From assembly GCA_035624215.1 (NCBI GenBank), contig DASPRY010000136.1:5067-69066 (forward strand): DNA of 64,000 bases, given 5' to 3'. The notes beneath the pieces are model-generated. The model was not told the origin of the DNA and made no database searches. It was given only the letters and a program-made list of their open reading frames with translations. Within the stretch, counting starts at the first letter, position 1; every line of letters begins with the position of its first letter. A program made the position numbers and the translations under genes. The DNA is from JAFAGX01 sp035624215 (GTDB taxonomy: Bacteria; Acidobacteriota; Terriglobia; Terriglobales; Acidobacteriaceae). Of the stretch, positions 38,761-47,968 are shown one piece after another.

Positions 38761-40238
38761 TGTACGGTGTAGGTGACGACTTGCTCACCGTTGGGAGCTA
38801 CCGTGATGGGGAACTCGACGGTTTGCGCGTCGGTCGTATTCGAGCTCTGTGACTGCTCGATCAGCTTCCAATTTGTCCAACGATACAGGTGCTCGACCAC
38901 CCGCACGTTCACCGCTTCTTTCTTGTGATTGCGCACCTTAATCTCGAAGGATTCCTCCATCCAGTTGTTTTTTGAATCTACGTGGAAGTTCGTGCGCTTG
39001 CGTTCACCGACTACATCGAAAGCATTGCCGGTATAGACGCGGATCATCTCGTCTTTCGGGGTGTGATCGATCTGGTTTTCGCCAACGAACTCCAGGCTGC
39101 CATCGGTATCACGGCGATAGAAGCGGAGTCTGCCCTTGGGAAGCGGCATACCGAGGTGATTTGCGTCGGCGTTCTTGAATTCCTCCATGACCCAAACCTT
39201 GGGATTGGATTGGGTGCCGTAGTTGGGATCGTTGCGAATCTGCTCCTGATTGAAGTAGCCGTACTGCGCGATTTTCACGCCGTCGTAAACGTAGACTCTC
39301 TGCGCGTGAATGCCGGTGGCGCGGACGAACTCCACTTGCTTGGTTTCCTGGTCGCGCAGAGTGGTGGGCCGGTCCAGGGTGTAGAGATGGAATTCGTCGA
39401 AGGATTTCTCCTGCACTGGAGGGGCCATTGCCTCCCGATCCATCGCTTTGGCTTCGGCAGCATAGATCGCGCCACCAACGCCAGGCGCCTGGATTTTGTT
39501 CACATCTCCTGCCATCAGTTTGATACGCGCGTTCTCGAAGGTCTTGCCGCTCTGGTTGCTCATGGTGACCCAGCCGATCATGTCGAGCAGGTCGAAGTTG
39601 CTGGTCGATTTGTCGGAGACGACGAGGTTGTAGTCGGCATGCCAACTCATGCCGCCGCTTACATACGAAACCTCAGCATCAAATGATGCCGCCTCATTGC
39701 TCTCGATCAGCCAATTTAGCGTGGGTTTGAGGATGGAATCGCTGGTGAGCGCAGGAAACAGCGGCTGCCCGGGCAAGCCGAAACGGAGCACGCCATCGAC
39801 TTCGATGAGCGGCTGCATGTAGCTGGTTTGGGGATAGCCGCTCGGAATACTTCCGCTTGGGACGTAGCCGCTGCGAACAATTTTGCCTTTTACGATCTCC
39901 TGCTTGTCGCCGTGCTGTACCAGGAAATCGATCGTTTTGCCTTCATAGAAGGAAAGCAGCAGTTCCTGCGAAATAGGATCGTTGCGGTAGTTCTGTTCGA
40001 GAATTTGCAGGGCATGACCGCTGGCATCGCGCAGAATCACGGAATCGGGCTCAAGATGAGCGGCGATGCCAGAGTACGATACCTGGTTGACTCCGGCCTT
40101 CAGCGCCATGGGGAAGCGCTCTCGAGCAACGAAGAAATTTCCGTTGTAGATGGTCAGCGCCGGTTGAGTGTCGGCTGCCTTTCCCTCCGCCAGAGCCAAA
40201 TTGCAGAAGCAGCACAGAAGCAGTATCAGTTTTCTCAT
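38748..40238 (-). CDS. Secreted DUF4139 domain protein
   Basis: A 496-residue exported protein with a signal peptide (MRKLILLLCCFCNLALAEG), then an N-terminal beta domain and the DUF4139 region (about 185-480). Conserved stretches include NWLIESNEAASFDAEVSYVSGGMSWHADY and VRNHKKEAVNVRVVEHLYRW (spans given). DUF4139 proteins are widespread in Gram-negative and mucoidy-related gene clusters but have no proven function. ATG 40238 has AGGAAAA upstream, while the frame itself extends to 40454 without a signal peptide. The 3' end overlaps CPBP by 13 bases, with potential for antisense contact. Confidence 0.85.
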   Translation of the reverse strand: MRKLILLLCCFCNLALAEGKAADTQPALTIYNGNFFVARERFPMALKAGVNQVSYSGIAAHLEPDSVILRDASGHALQILEQNYRNDPISQELLLSFYEGKTIDFLVQHGDKQEIVKGKIVRSGYVPSGSIPSGYPQTSYMQPLIEVDGVLRFGLPGQPLFPALTSDSILKPTLNWLIESNEAASFDAEVSYVSGGMSWHADYNLVVSDKSTSNFDLLDMIGWVTMSNQSGKTFENARIKLMAGDVNKIQAPGVGGAIYAAEAKAMDREAMAPPVQEKSFDEFHLYTLDRPTTLRDQETKQVEFVRATGIHAQRVYVYDGVKIAQYGYFNQEQIRNDPNYGTQSNPKVWVMEEFKNADANHLGMPLPKGRLRFYRRDTDGSLEFVGENQIDHTPKDEMIRVYTGNAFDVVGERKRTNFHVDSKNNWMEESFEIKVRNHKKEAVNVRVVEHLYRWTNWKLIEQSQSSNTTDAQTVEFPITVAPNGEQVVTYTVHYSW

Positions 40239-40380
40239 CGAAGTTTTCCTCTCGAGCGCGCGGAAGGGGAAGTTCCGCCCTGTGTGGAGAACGGGAGTTC
40301 CGCAGGAACTTGCAGAGCGGCGTTGACCACAGAGGGCACAGAGTAGCACAGAGGTAATCAGGAGTAACTTGCTGTGTAGC

Positions 40381-40450
40381 GCAGGCGCCCTCGCCTGCAA
40401 AAAAATAGCTGCCGAGCTTCGCTCGGCTTGGACGGGCGAGGCGCCCGTCC
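40381..40450. repeat. Three adjacent hairpins downstream of gyrB
   Basis: GCAGGCG-CCCT-CGCCTGC (40381-40398), GCCGAG-CTTCG-CTCGGC (40411-40427) and GGACGGGCG-AGG-CGCCCGTCC (40430-40450) are all perfect stems packed into 70 bases, 14 bases after the gyrB stop. The element looks like a dispersed palindromic repeat and may also end or stabilise the gyrB transcript. The adjacent 40330-40352 has an ACAGAGG-type short repeat. Confidence 0.7.
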
Positions 40451-40464
40451 CCACACGAGAAAGA

Positions 40465-43104
40465 CTAAATGTCCAGGTTCTTTACGTCGAGGGCGTTATC
40501 TTCGATGAACTTGCGGCGAGCTTCGACATCTTCGCCCATGAGAGTAGTGAAAATCGTTTCACACTCCGCGATGTCCTCGAGCTTTACGGATAACAGAGTG
40601 CGGCGCTCGGGATCCATGGTGGTTTCCCAGAGCTGCGGCGCGGTCATCTCACCCAGTCCCTTGTAGCGCTGGATATCGTAGCCTTTGCGGCCTTCGGCGA
40701 GGACGTAGTCGCGGAGATCGCGGGGGGTGGTCTTCTCGGCCACCTCTGGTTCGGGCTTCTTTTTGGCTGGCTTCACTGTAGCTTCTCTCGTTGTCTTCCT
40801 CTCGGTCTTGTCCAAGTCCTCGCCTTCGGCGGCGCTCAATTCTTCGCCCTCGCCGTTGCCATTCTTTGCCACAGGTTTGGCCAGCGTTTCCACGATGAAT
40901 GGCGGTTCCATGTAAGGTTCGATCTGCTTGAATTTCGAGAGCAACTGGCGATACTCGGGGGTCGAAGCCAATTCCCAGTTGATGAGATGCTCGGCGCCCT
41001 GGGAGTTGACGTAGCGCACTTCCCACAGCGTGTGCTCTTCATCAAAGCGCATTTCAACTTCCTTGAACTGGCGCTCTTTTTGCAGCTTCTTCAGTTCTTT
41101 TTCGAGCTTCTCAATCTTTTTCGGGGGCGTCTTTTTGTCGCCTTCAAAATCGCCTCGCTTGGAAAGGTCGAGTTTGGGAAGCAAATCGGTGACTTTCTCG
41201 TCGCGTACGCGCTTGCCGACTTTTTCGTAGAGTTTCAGATATTCGTCCAGAACGGTGATGAACTTGGCCAAGGCCGCGCCTTCCAGCTTGGCTGCGCCCT
41301 CGCCATAGCGGACGACGAGGCCCTCCGAGGCGCGCTTCACCATGACTTTGACGTATTCCTTTTCGTCTTTGATGTACTGCAGCGATTTGCCCTTCTTGAT
41401 CGAGAACAACGGCGGCTGGGCAATGAAGACGTTGCCGCGCTTGATCAGCTCCTGCATGTGGCGGAAGAAGAAGGTAAGGAGGAGGGTGCGGATGTGGCTG
41501 CCGTCGACGTCGGCATCGGTCATTAGGATGATTTTGCCGTAGCGCAATTTGCTGGCATCGAAGTCTTCCTTGGAAATGCCGGTGCCAAGCGCCGTGATCA
41601 TGGCACGAATTTCCTCGTGGCCGAGCATCTTGTCGTAGCGGGCTTTTTCGACGTTGAGAATTTTTCCTTTGAGGGGAAGAATTGCCTGGAAACGACGATC
41701 GCGTCCCTGCTTGGCGGTGCCACCGGCGGACTCGCCCTCAACCAGGAAGAGTTCGCAGCGATCTGGCTCGCGCTCGGAACAATCGGCGAGCTTGCCCGGC
41801 AGACCTCCGCCATCGAGAGCACCTTTGCGTCGCGTAAGATCGCGCGCTTTTCTCGCGGCTTCGCGCGCGCGGGCAGCGTCGAGAGCTTTGTTGATGATTT
41901 TGCGCGCGGCAGTTGGATTCTGCTCCAGGTAAGCGCCCAGGCGTTCGTTCACGAACGCCTGCACGATGCCGGCGATATCGGAATTCAACTTGCCCTTGGT
42001 CTGGCCTTCAAACTGGGGCTGGGGCAGCTTTACGCTAATCACCGCAACCAGGCCTTCACGCACATCGTCGCCAGTAAGATTTTCTTTTACGTCCTTGAAC
42101 AAGCCTATCTGCTGGCCGGCATAGTTGATCGTCCGGGTGAGCGAGGTGCGAAAGCCCGAAAGATGCGATCCGCCATCGACGGTATTGATGTTGTTGGCGA
42201 AGCTGAAAATCGTTTCAGAATAGCCGTCGTTGTATTGCAGACCGATCTCCATGGTGACACCATCGCGCTCGGCTTCCATGTAGATGGGTTTATCGTGGAG
42301 CAGCGATTTGCCGCGGTTCAGGTGTTTGATAAATTCGGAGATGCCACCGTTGTACTTGAACTCGGCTCTCTTCGGCTCCCCGGTTTTGGGATCGGTGGTG
42401 CGCTCATCGACCAACGTGATCAGCAGTCCCTTATTGAGGAATGCCAGTTCGCGCAGGCGTTGAGCAAGCGTGTCAAAGTTATACTCGGTGACAGTGAAGA
42501 TTTCCCGGTCCGGAAGGAAGTGAACCTTCGTGCCGGTTTTTATTTTCGCGGCACCGGTCTTCTTGAGCTTGCTGGTGGGGTCGCCTTTGGAATAGGTCTG
42601 CTCCCAGGTAAAGCCATCGCGCCAGATCTCCAACTCCAACTCTTCACTGAGCGCATTCACGCAGGAGACGCCGACTCCGTGCAGTCCGCCAGAAACTTTG
42701 TAGGACGATGTATCGAATTTTCCGCCGGCGTGGAGCTTGGTCATCACAACTTCGGCAGCGGGAATCTTCTCGCCATCAATATCCATGTTGTCAACGGGAA
42801 TGCCGCGGCCGTTGTCGACGACCGTGATCGAGTTGTCGATATGAATGGTGACTTCGATCTTGTCGGCGAATCCGGCGAGCGCCTCATCGACGGAGTTGTC
42901 TACAACTTCGTAGACCAGATGGTGCAGGCCGAGCTCACCGGTCGAACCAATGTACATCGCTGGGCGCTTGCGCACGGCTTCCATGCCGCCCAGAACCTTA
43001 ATCGACTCGGCAGTGTACTCACCGTTCGTTCCGTTGATGGGGGTAGCCCTCCCGTTTTTATTCTTGGTATCGACGATGGCTGTGGTGATCTCTTTTGTGG
43101 CCAT
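40465..43104 (-). CDS. gyrB: DNA gyrase subunit B
   Basis: The 879-residue ATPase subunit has the GHKL ATP site (VDNSVDEALAGFADKIEVTI, DNGRGIPVD, GGLHGVGVSCVNALS), the transducer domain and the TOPRIM domain. EGESAGGTAKQGRDR and DADVDGSHIRTLLLTFFFRHM bind the catalytic metals. A highly charged linker of about 50 residues (Glu/Lys/Thr-rich, about 755-805) sits before the final conserved RYKGLGEM block. ATG 43104 has GGAG five bases upstream. It is followed by the triple-hairpin repeat. dnaN lies about 1.4 kb upstream, but recF does not. Confidence 0.97.
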   Translation of the reverse strand: MATKEITTAIVDTKNKNGRATPINGTNGEYTAESIKVLGGMEAVRKRPAMYIGSTGELGLHHLVYEVVDNSVDEALAGFADKIEVTIHIDNSITVVDNGRGIPVDNMDIDGEKIPAAEVVMTKLHAGGKFDTSSYKVSGGLHGVGVSCVNALSEELELEIWRDGFTWEQTYSKGDPTSKLKKTGAAKIKTGTKVHFLPDREIFTVTEYNFDTLAQRLRELAFLNKGLLITLVDERTTDPKTGEPKRAEFKYNGGISEFIKHLNRGKSLLHDKPIYMEAERDGVTMEIGLQYNDGYSETIFSFANNINTVDGGSHLSGFRTSLTRTINYAGQQIGLFKDVKENLTGDDVREGLVAVISVKLPQPQFEGQTKGKLNSDIAGIVQAFVNERLGAYLEQNPTAARKIINKALDAARAREAARKARDLTRRKGALDGGGLPGKLADCSEREPDRCELFLVEGESAGGTAKQGRDRRFQAILPLKGKILNVEKARYDKMLGHEEIRAMITALGTGISKEDFDASKLRYGKIILMTDADVDGSHIRTLLLTFFFRHMQELIKRGNVFIAQPPLFSIKKGKSLQYIKDEKEYVKVMVKRASEGLVVRYGEGAAKLEGAALAKFITVLDEYLKLYEKVGKRVRDEKVTDLLPKLDLSKRGDFEGDKKTPPKKIEKLEKELKKLQKERQFKEVEMRFDEEHTLWEVRYVNSQGAEHLINWELASTPEYRQLLSKFKQIEPYMEPPFIVETLAKPVAKNGNGEGEELSAAEGEDLDKTERKTTREATVKPAKKKPEPEVAEKTTPRDLRDYVLAEGRKGYDIQRYKGLGEMTAPQLWETTMDPERRTLLSVKLEDIAECETIFTTLMGEDVEARRKFIEDNALDVKNLDI

Positions 43105-43305
43105 TCAGCTCCGTGGGGGATAGCCGGATTGAGTTCCCTCGGGCACGCCCTTTCAGAACGTCAAAGTAAGCTCAACCTACTGAATTTACTTATAGTTATG
43201 CCGCTTGGAAACTACTCAAATTCTACCATATTCGAAGCGGTTTTTCGACCCGGAACCGTGCCAGTAAACCCTGATTCTGCTAGGGCTTAGAGGGAATAAA
43301 ATCTG

Positions 43306-43953
43306 TCATTTGGAGGGTTCGGCGGAGTTCCGTGAGTGTTTGACAGGAGTGCCAAATTTAAGCCACTCCAGCAGCTGCTGTACCTCATCATCGCTGGTGC
43401 CAATGAAGGTGAACGAGAGCACGTATCCCCGCATGAGCATGGCCAACGTGCTCTGGTGCATGCCGACGTTGCTGGCTTGCTTGACGAAATCGCGGCGCAC
43501 GATGGGCTTGCCATCGACAGGGAATTCGTAGGGGTCGTTGACTGGTTTCAGTCCCTTGGCTTCGGTGACTTCACTGATGGGACCAAAATATTGCGCGGCG
43601 TTTTTCAAACCGGGATAGGAAGAAATACTTTCGGCAGCGATCACGACAGCGGCATTCACGGAACTGCCCGCAGCTTGTGGAGGCCGTTCGAAAACACTGA
43701 GCAGAACCGTAGATCTTGATGGATCGGCTGAAGCTTCGCGCATTTCGTCAGTTCGATCCACCCAGCCGTAAGCTAATCGATAGCTGAAACCGAAGAACGG
43801 ATTCTTGTAGATGCCATTTGTGATTTCGCCGAGGTCAGGTGTCGCGGGCGTGGCTTTGGCAGAATCTTGTTTGGAATCCTGCGCCTCGAGAACGCAGGTG
43901 AGAGACAGCACGGCGATAGCACATAAAATCAGGCGGGGTCGGCAGATAAGCAT
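43306..43953 (-). CDS. Exported hypothetical protein (215 aa)
   Basis: An exported protein with a signal peptide MLICRPRLILCAIAVLSLTCVLEAQ, whose Cys at position 20 is not a clear lipobox. The mature part has a domain with ITNGIYKNPFFGFSYRLAYGWV (about 43-63), typical of secreted proteins of unknown function in acidobacteria, and a run of alternating helices and strands. ATG 43953 is preferred over a GTG at 43974. Its position between gyrB and mscL, at the place normally occupied by recF, is its only context clue. I do not recognise the family. Confidence 0.75.
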   Translation of the reverse strand: MLICRPRLILCAIAVLSLTCVLEAQDSKQDSAKATPATPDLGEITNGIYKNPFFGFSYRLAYGWVDRTDEMREASADPSRSTVLLSVFERPPQAAGSSVNAAVVIAAESISSYPGLKNAAQYFGPISEVTEAKGLKPVNDPYEFPVDGKPIVRRDFVKQASNVGMHQSTLAMLMRGYVLSFTFIGTSDDEVQQLLEWLKFGTPVKHSRNSAEPSK

Positions 43954-44004
43954 GGTGCGGCCCCAGAATATCACTTTGTAGAGACGCGGCTCGCTGGCTG
44001 CCGC

Positions 44005-44427
44005 CTAGTCTGCAGCGAGGCCCACGGCCACTGGTTGCGAACAATGGGCACAGCGCCTGGCATCGATTGGAATCTCGCTCAGGCACTCAGGACACTTTTT
44101 GGTCGTGGGATCGGCGGGTGTTGGAGCCTTGCGCATGCGCGCTACCAGCATGTTCACCGGCGTCACCACAAAGAAATAAACGGCTGCGGCGACTAATAAG
44201 AACGAGATGGCTGCATTGATGAAATCGCCGAGGGCGAACACGCTGCCGTTGACGGTGAAAGTGATGGCGGAGAAATCGGGTTTGCCCACGATCGCAGCAA
44301 TGAGCGGAGTGAGCAGGTCTTTGGTGAAAGCTGAAACAACCGTGGCAAAAGCTGCGCCGATCACCACGCCGACTGCCATATCAATCACATTCCCACGCAA
44401 AATGAATTGCTTGAATCCTTTCAGCAT
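44005..44427 (-). CDS. mscL: Large-conductance mechanosensitive channel with C-terminal zinc ribbon
   Basis: The 140-residue inner-membrane channel opens under hypo-osmotic shock to release solutes. FKQFILRGNVIDMAVGVVIGAAF is the N-terminal amphipathic helix and TM1 (span about 5-27). TM2 runs about 75-97. The periplasmic loop lies between. The C-terminal tail carries CPECLSEIPIDARRCAHC, a four-Cys zinc-ribbon motif absent from E. coli MscL. ATG 44427 follows a strong GGAGGG. It stands alone between dnaN and the gyrB region. Confidence 0.95.
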   Translation of the reverse strand: MLKGFKQFILRGNVIDMAVGVVIGAAFATVVSAFTKDLLTPLIAAIVGKPDFSAITFTVNGSVFALGDFINAAISFLLVAAAVYFFVVTPVNMLVARMRKAPTPADPTTKKCPECLSEIPIDARRCAHCSQPVAVGLAAD

Positions 44428-44546
44428 AGGGTCCCTCCGAGCAAGCGAGTGGTGTTCAAATTTACGGCTAGAGAGACCGGACGTCAAGGACGCGGGGCAC
44501 ACGCGGTGGGTTTTTATTGCCTGCGGAGGTGGCGGTTGAACAGTGT

Positions 44547-45704
44547 TCAGATGCGCATGGGCATCACGATGTAGCGGTACTTGTAATCTTCGCTGTCGGC
44601 GGGGCGCATCTGGCCTGCAGATTGGGGATCTTTGAATTCCAGCCGCACATCGCCGCTGCCAGTGGCCTTAAGAAAATCGAGCAGATATTGCGCATTGAAG
44701 CCGATGGCCAGGGTGTCGCCATTGTAGTCGGTTTCAATTGAGTCTTCCGACTCGCCCATTTCGGCCGAAGAAGCGGAGAGTTTGAGTTCGCCTTTTTCGA
44801 GGCGAAGACGCACGGCGCGCGAGCGCTCGTCGGCGAACTGGGCCACGCGCGAGATGGCCGCATTCAGATCGTCGCCGTGCACACTAACAATCTTGTTGTT
44901 GTCCTGGGGCAGCACGGCTTCGTAGTTGGGGAACTGGCCGGTAAGCTGGCGGGAGGTCAGGAGCCTGCCGCCGATGCGGAAGTACAGTGTGGATTCGTCT
45001 TTGGCAAATTCGATGTCGTCGGCTTCGGTGGAATCGAGCAGCGACTTCAGTTCATCCATCGCTTTCTTGGGCACCAGCGTCTTTATTTCACCCGAGACGC
45101 CATCAAATTTTGCTCCAGTGCGTTCGACATGCGCCAAGCGGTGTCCGTCGGTAGCCACCATGGTGATCGATTCCGGTTTCAGCACCATGAGCGCGCCATT
45201 GAGCGTGTAGCGCGATTCTTCGCTAGCTATGGCAAATCCGGTTTTCGCGATCATGGCACGCAACACCTGCGCGGGAATCTTCACCACTCCGGAGGTCGGA
45301 AACGCGGGAAGACTGGGGAAGTTAGAGCGGGCCATGCCGACCATCTTGGTATTCGAGCGGCCGCAACGAATGCTGACCCAATGGTTCTCGAGCAGCTTGA
45401 TGGTGATATCGGCATCGGGCAGCAGCTTCACGTAGTCGTGCAGCTTGCGTGCGGGGATGGTACACGAGCCTTCCTTTTTCACCTTAGCCGGGCATGAGGT
45501 GCGCAGGCTCAAGTCCAGATCGGTGGCGGTGAGCGACAGTTTATCGCCGCCGGCTTCGAACAAGTAATTCGACAGGATAGGGATGGTGGTCTTGCGTTCG
45601 ACCACTCCTTGCGTCGCGGTAAGCTCGCGCAAAAGCTCAAACTTGCTGACGGTTATTTCCATGGTGCTGGTACCTGCCGCGGTGGCAATCGCTTCGACCG
45701 GCAT
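44547..45704 (-). CDS. dnaN: DNA polymerase III beta clamp
   Basis: A 385-residue protein forming the ring-shaped sliding clamp that tethers replicative polymerase to DNA. Three clamp folds are recognisable. Near the N-terminus, EITVSKFELLRELTATQGVVERKTTIPILSNYL, and later TDGHRLAHVERT and the C-terminal peptide-binding pocket ending YRYIVMPMRI. ATG 45704 has GGGGGA upstream, but a second ATG at 45662 (METTVSK-type start) is equally good by alignment. It lies downstream of dnaA in the same direction, 143 bases apart. Confidence 0.95.
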   Translation of the reverse strand: MPVEAIATAAGTSTMEITVSKFELLRELTATQGVVERKTTIPILSNYLFEAGGDKLSLTATDLDLSLRTSCPAKVKKEGSCTIPARKLHDYVKLLPDADITIKLLENHWVSIRCGRSNTKMVGMARSNFPSLPAFPTSGVVKIPAQVLRAMIAKTGFAIASEESRYTLNGALMVLKPESITMVATDGHRLAHVERTGAKFDGVSGEIKTLVPKKAMDELKSLLDSTEADDIEFAKDESTLYFRIGGRLLTSRQLTGQFPNYEAVLPQDNNKIVSVHGDDLNAAISRVAQFADERSRAVRLRLEKGELKLSASSAEMGESEDSIETDYNGDTLAIGFNAQYLLDFLKATGSGDVRLEFKDPQSAGQMRPADSEDYKYRYIVMPMRI

Positions 45705-45847
45705 AGCGGGATTCCCCCGGTTGGTGGCGCTATTAGGATACTTCCGTTATATCAAACAAAAACCGCAGTGGACGCGAAATCCGATGGCTTTATTGCCTCT
45801 GGCTACGCTCGGTCAAAACTCAGGCTGGGTTTGACGAACGGGTTCAC

Positions 45848-47224
45848 TTATCCGCCCAACTGCTCAGTCAACTTGTTAACGAGCCGATTCAAATCTTTAT
45901 CTGTCTTGCGGGCCTCGTCGATCTTCTCCACGGAATGCAGAACCGTGGTGTGGTGCTTACCGCCGAATTGCCTTCCAATCTCGGGCAGCGAAGCCTCGGT
46001 CAGGTGCTTGGCAAGATACATGGCGATCTGCCGCGGGTAAACAATTGCGCGCGAGTTGTTTTTCGCCTTGATCTCGACCAGGCGCAAGCCGAATTGTTCA
46101 GCTACCGCCTTCTGGATCGACTCGATTGTGACCTTGCGGGCTTGCGAGTCGATGAAATTCTTCAGCACCTGTTGGGTGTAGGGGAGGGTGATTTCTGCAC
46201 CGATCAGGGATGAGTGTGCCACTAGGCGGATGAGCGCGCCTTCCAACTCGCGAACATTGGAGCGGATGTTGGAAGCGATGTACAAAGCCACATCAGTGGG
46301 CAGCGTGACCTTTTCTTGCTCGGCTTTCTTCTGCAGAATCGCTACCTTGGTCTCCAGGTCGGGAGGCTGGATGTCGGCGATCAGACCCCATTCAAAGCGG
46401 CTGCGCAGCCGGTCCTCGATTTCCGCCAATTCTTTGGGCGGGCGATCGCTGGCAATCACGATCTGCTTCATCGACTCGTGCAGCGCATTAAAGGTATGAA
46501 AGAACTCCTCCTGGGTGCGCTCTTTCTGGGCAATAAATTGGATGTCGTCGATGAGCAGCACATCCATATTGCGGAACTTGTCGCGGAAGCTGGTCATCTT
46601 GTCGTAGCGCAGCGAGTTGATCATGTCGTTGGTGAACTTGTCGCTGGAAACGTAGCAGATGGCAGCTTGCGGCTGGCGCTTGGCAATTTCATGCCCGATG
46701 GCCTGCATGAGGTGGGTCTTGCCCATGCCTACACCACCGTACAGGAAGAGCGGATTGTAGGCTTTGGAGGGACGCTCGGCGACTGCCTGGCAGGCAGCAT
46801 GAGCGAACTGGTTGCCGCTGCCGATGACGAAAGCGTCGAAGGTATAGCGCGGGTTCAGTTGCGCAGCACCGTCCCAGTCGAAGCGGGATTGCGTCACATG
46901 GGCTGCGGGGGCGGGCAAGGCCGACAACCCGCCATCATGACGAAGCGGAGTGGCTGCCGGGTCGCTCTCCGGGGTGACGAACTGCACCTCCTGATACTCG
47001 AGCCCGAGATTATCGAGAGCTTCCTGGATCAGGTCGAGGTATTTATCATTCTGACGGCGCGCCTCTTCGGTTTCGACCCGCACATACAAGACGCCGCCGC
47101 TCGCGTGACTGTAGCGCGTGGGCTTGAGCCAGCGATCGTAGGCGGGCCGGTTGATCTTCTTTTCCAGCGCGTCGAGGATGCGCAACCACGGGTTAGGAGT
47201 AAGAGTTGGAGTTGGGACGGACAT
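45848..47224 (-). CDS. dnaA: Chromosomal replication initiator protein DnaA
   Basis: A 458-residue AAA+ initiator that melts the origin. Domain I (about 1-85) is followed by a linker, then domain III with Walker A GGVGMGKTH, Walker B LLIDDIQF and sensor motifs. Domain IV ends with the DnaA-box-binding helix-turn-helix and signature EIGRQFGGKHHTTVLHSVEKI. It reads leftward from the putative origin gap, divergent from rpmH, the classic bacterial arrangement. Start ATG 47224. Confidence 0.97.
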   Translation of the reverse strand: MSVPTPTLTPNPWLRILDALEKKINRPAYDRWLKPTRYSHASGGVLYVRVETEEARRQNDKYLDLIQEALDNLGLEYQEVQFVTPESDPAATPLRHDGGLSALPAPAAHVTQSRFDWDGAAQLNPRYTFDAFVIGSGNQFAHAACQAVAERPSKAYNPLFLYGGVGMGKTHLMQAIGHEIAKRQPQAAICYVSSDKFTNDMINSLRYDKMTSFRDKFRNMDVLLIDDIQFIAQKERTQEEFFHTFNALHESMKQIVIASDRPPKELAEIEDRLRSRFEWGLIADIQPPDLETKVAILQKKAEQEKVTLPTDVALYIASNIRSNVRELEGALIRLVAHSSLIGAEITLPYTQQVLKNFIDSQARKVTIESIQKAVAEQFGLRLVEIKAKNNSRAIVYPRQIAMYLAKHLTEASLPEIGRQFGGKHHTTVLHSVEKIDEARKTDKDLNRLVNKLTEQLGG

Positions 47225-47687
47225 TTGAAATTCTTAATGGGCCTGCCGCCGTGGTCAGTGCCCGGTTATAAATACGAATGCAGTTCTCGTTATTCAGCGG
47301 AAACATCGTCGCCCGGCTGGCGGCTTCGCTGCAGCGAGAGAAACTATTAACAAGAAGGAACAGTCCGGCATACTAGCACAAATTTTTTCAGTTTACGGAA
47401 AAGTTTGCCAAAGAATTTTTCTGATCTGTCGATTCAAATCTCGATTAGAAAATTCTGTCAAGTAGCAACTCTATAACTGCCGCACAAGTAGTGCAGGATT
47501 GGGAAACCGGCGAAGGCCGCGCCCTTTGCACTTTTCACGGTGCAAATAGTTTGCCTTGTCGCAGAGTGGGAGCGCAGTGATGGCGCTCACACTGGGTTGC
47601 GTCATTGGCGCCTCTGGCGTTGAATCATGGCTGGAGTGATCAAGACCCGTTCCACGCATCGACGGTGGGTTTGCAAATCTGGCTGGT
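47225..47687. other. dnaA-rpmH intergenic region, candidate replication origin
   Basis: This 463-base stretch lies between divergent dnaA and rpmH, the usual place of oriC. Bases 47343-47475 are strikingly AT-rich compared with the flanks, a plausible unwinding element. The stretch holds a hairpin TTTGCAC/GTGCAAA at 47525-47546. I found no exact TTATCCACA box. The nearest are ones with two or more mismatches, such as TTATTCAGC. The origin assignment therefore rests on gene order and AT content. Confidence 0.55.
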
Positions 47688-47717
47688 TTGCTCCCATTGC
47701 TGAGACTCATTTATACT
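47688..47717 (+). promoter_or_regulatory. rpmH: Likely rpmH promoter
   Basis: TTGCTC (47688-47693) and TATACT (47712-47717) are spaced by 18 bases, placing the start about 50 bases before the rpmH ATG. Confidence 0.5.
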
Positions 47718-47772
47718 TTTCGTTCCGCCCCGCGATTGTATTTCCAGTGGAAACAGGAGTCGGTCAAGTTTA

Positions 47773-47928
47773 ATGCCCAAACGTACGTTCCAACCCAACC
47801 GGCGTCGGCGCTCGAAGACACATGGTTTTCGCATCCGGATGAAAACTCAGGGTGGGCGGGCGGTGATCTCCCGCCGGCGCGCCAAAGGGCGCAAACGGGT
47901 TTCCGTGAAGCCCGGTTTCCGGGAATAG
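47773..47928 (+). CDS. rpmH: 50S ribosomal protein L34
   Basis: A 51-residue, strongly basic protein beginning MPKRTFQPNRRRRSKTHGFR and ending VSVKPGFRE. This is the conserved L34 pattern with a helix-turn-helix of Arg/Lys residues that packs into 23S rRNA. It starts with ATG 47773 and is followed 40 bases later by rnpA. It heads the rightward origin-proximal operon. Confidence 0.97.
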   Translation: MPKRTFQPNRRRRSKTHGFRIRMKTQGGRAVISRRRAKGRKRVSVKPGFRE

Positions 47929-47968
47929 ATTTTCCTTTCGGAATTGCGGAAGCGTTTGCAACCTGAAT

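Noticed and set aside
41617..43290. A 557-codon open frame on the plus strand
   Set aside because: Entirely antisense to gyrB, whose protein is unmistakable. The open frame is a by-product of GC-rich codon bias.
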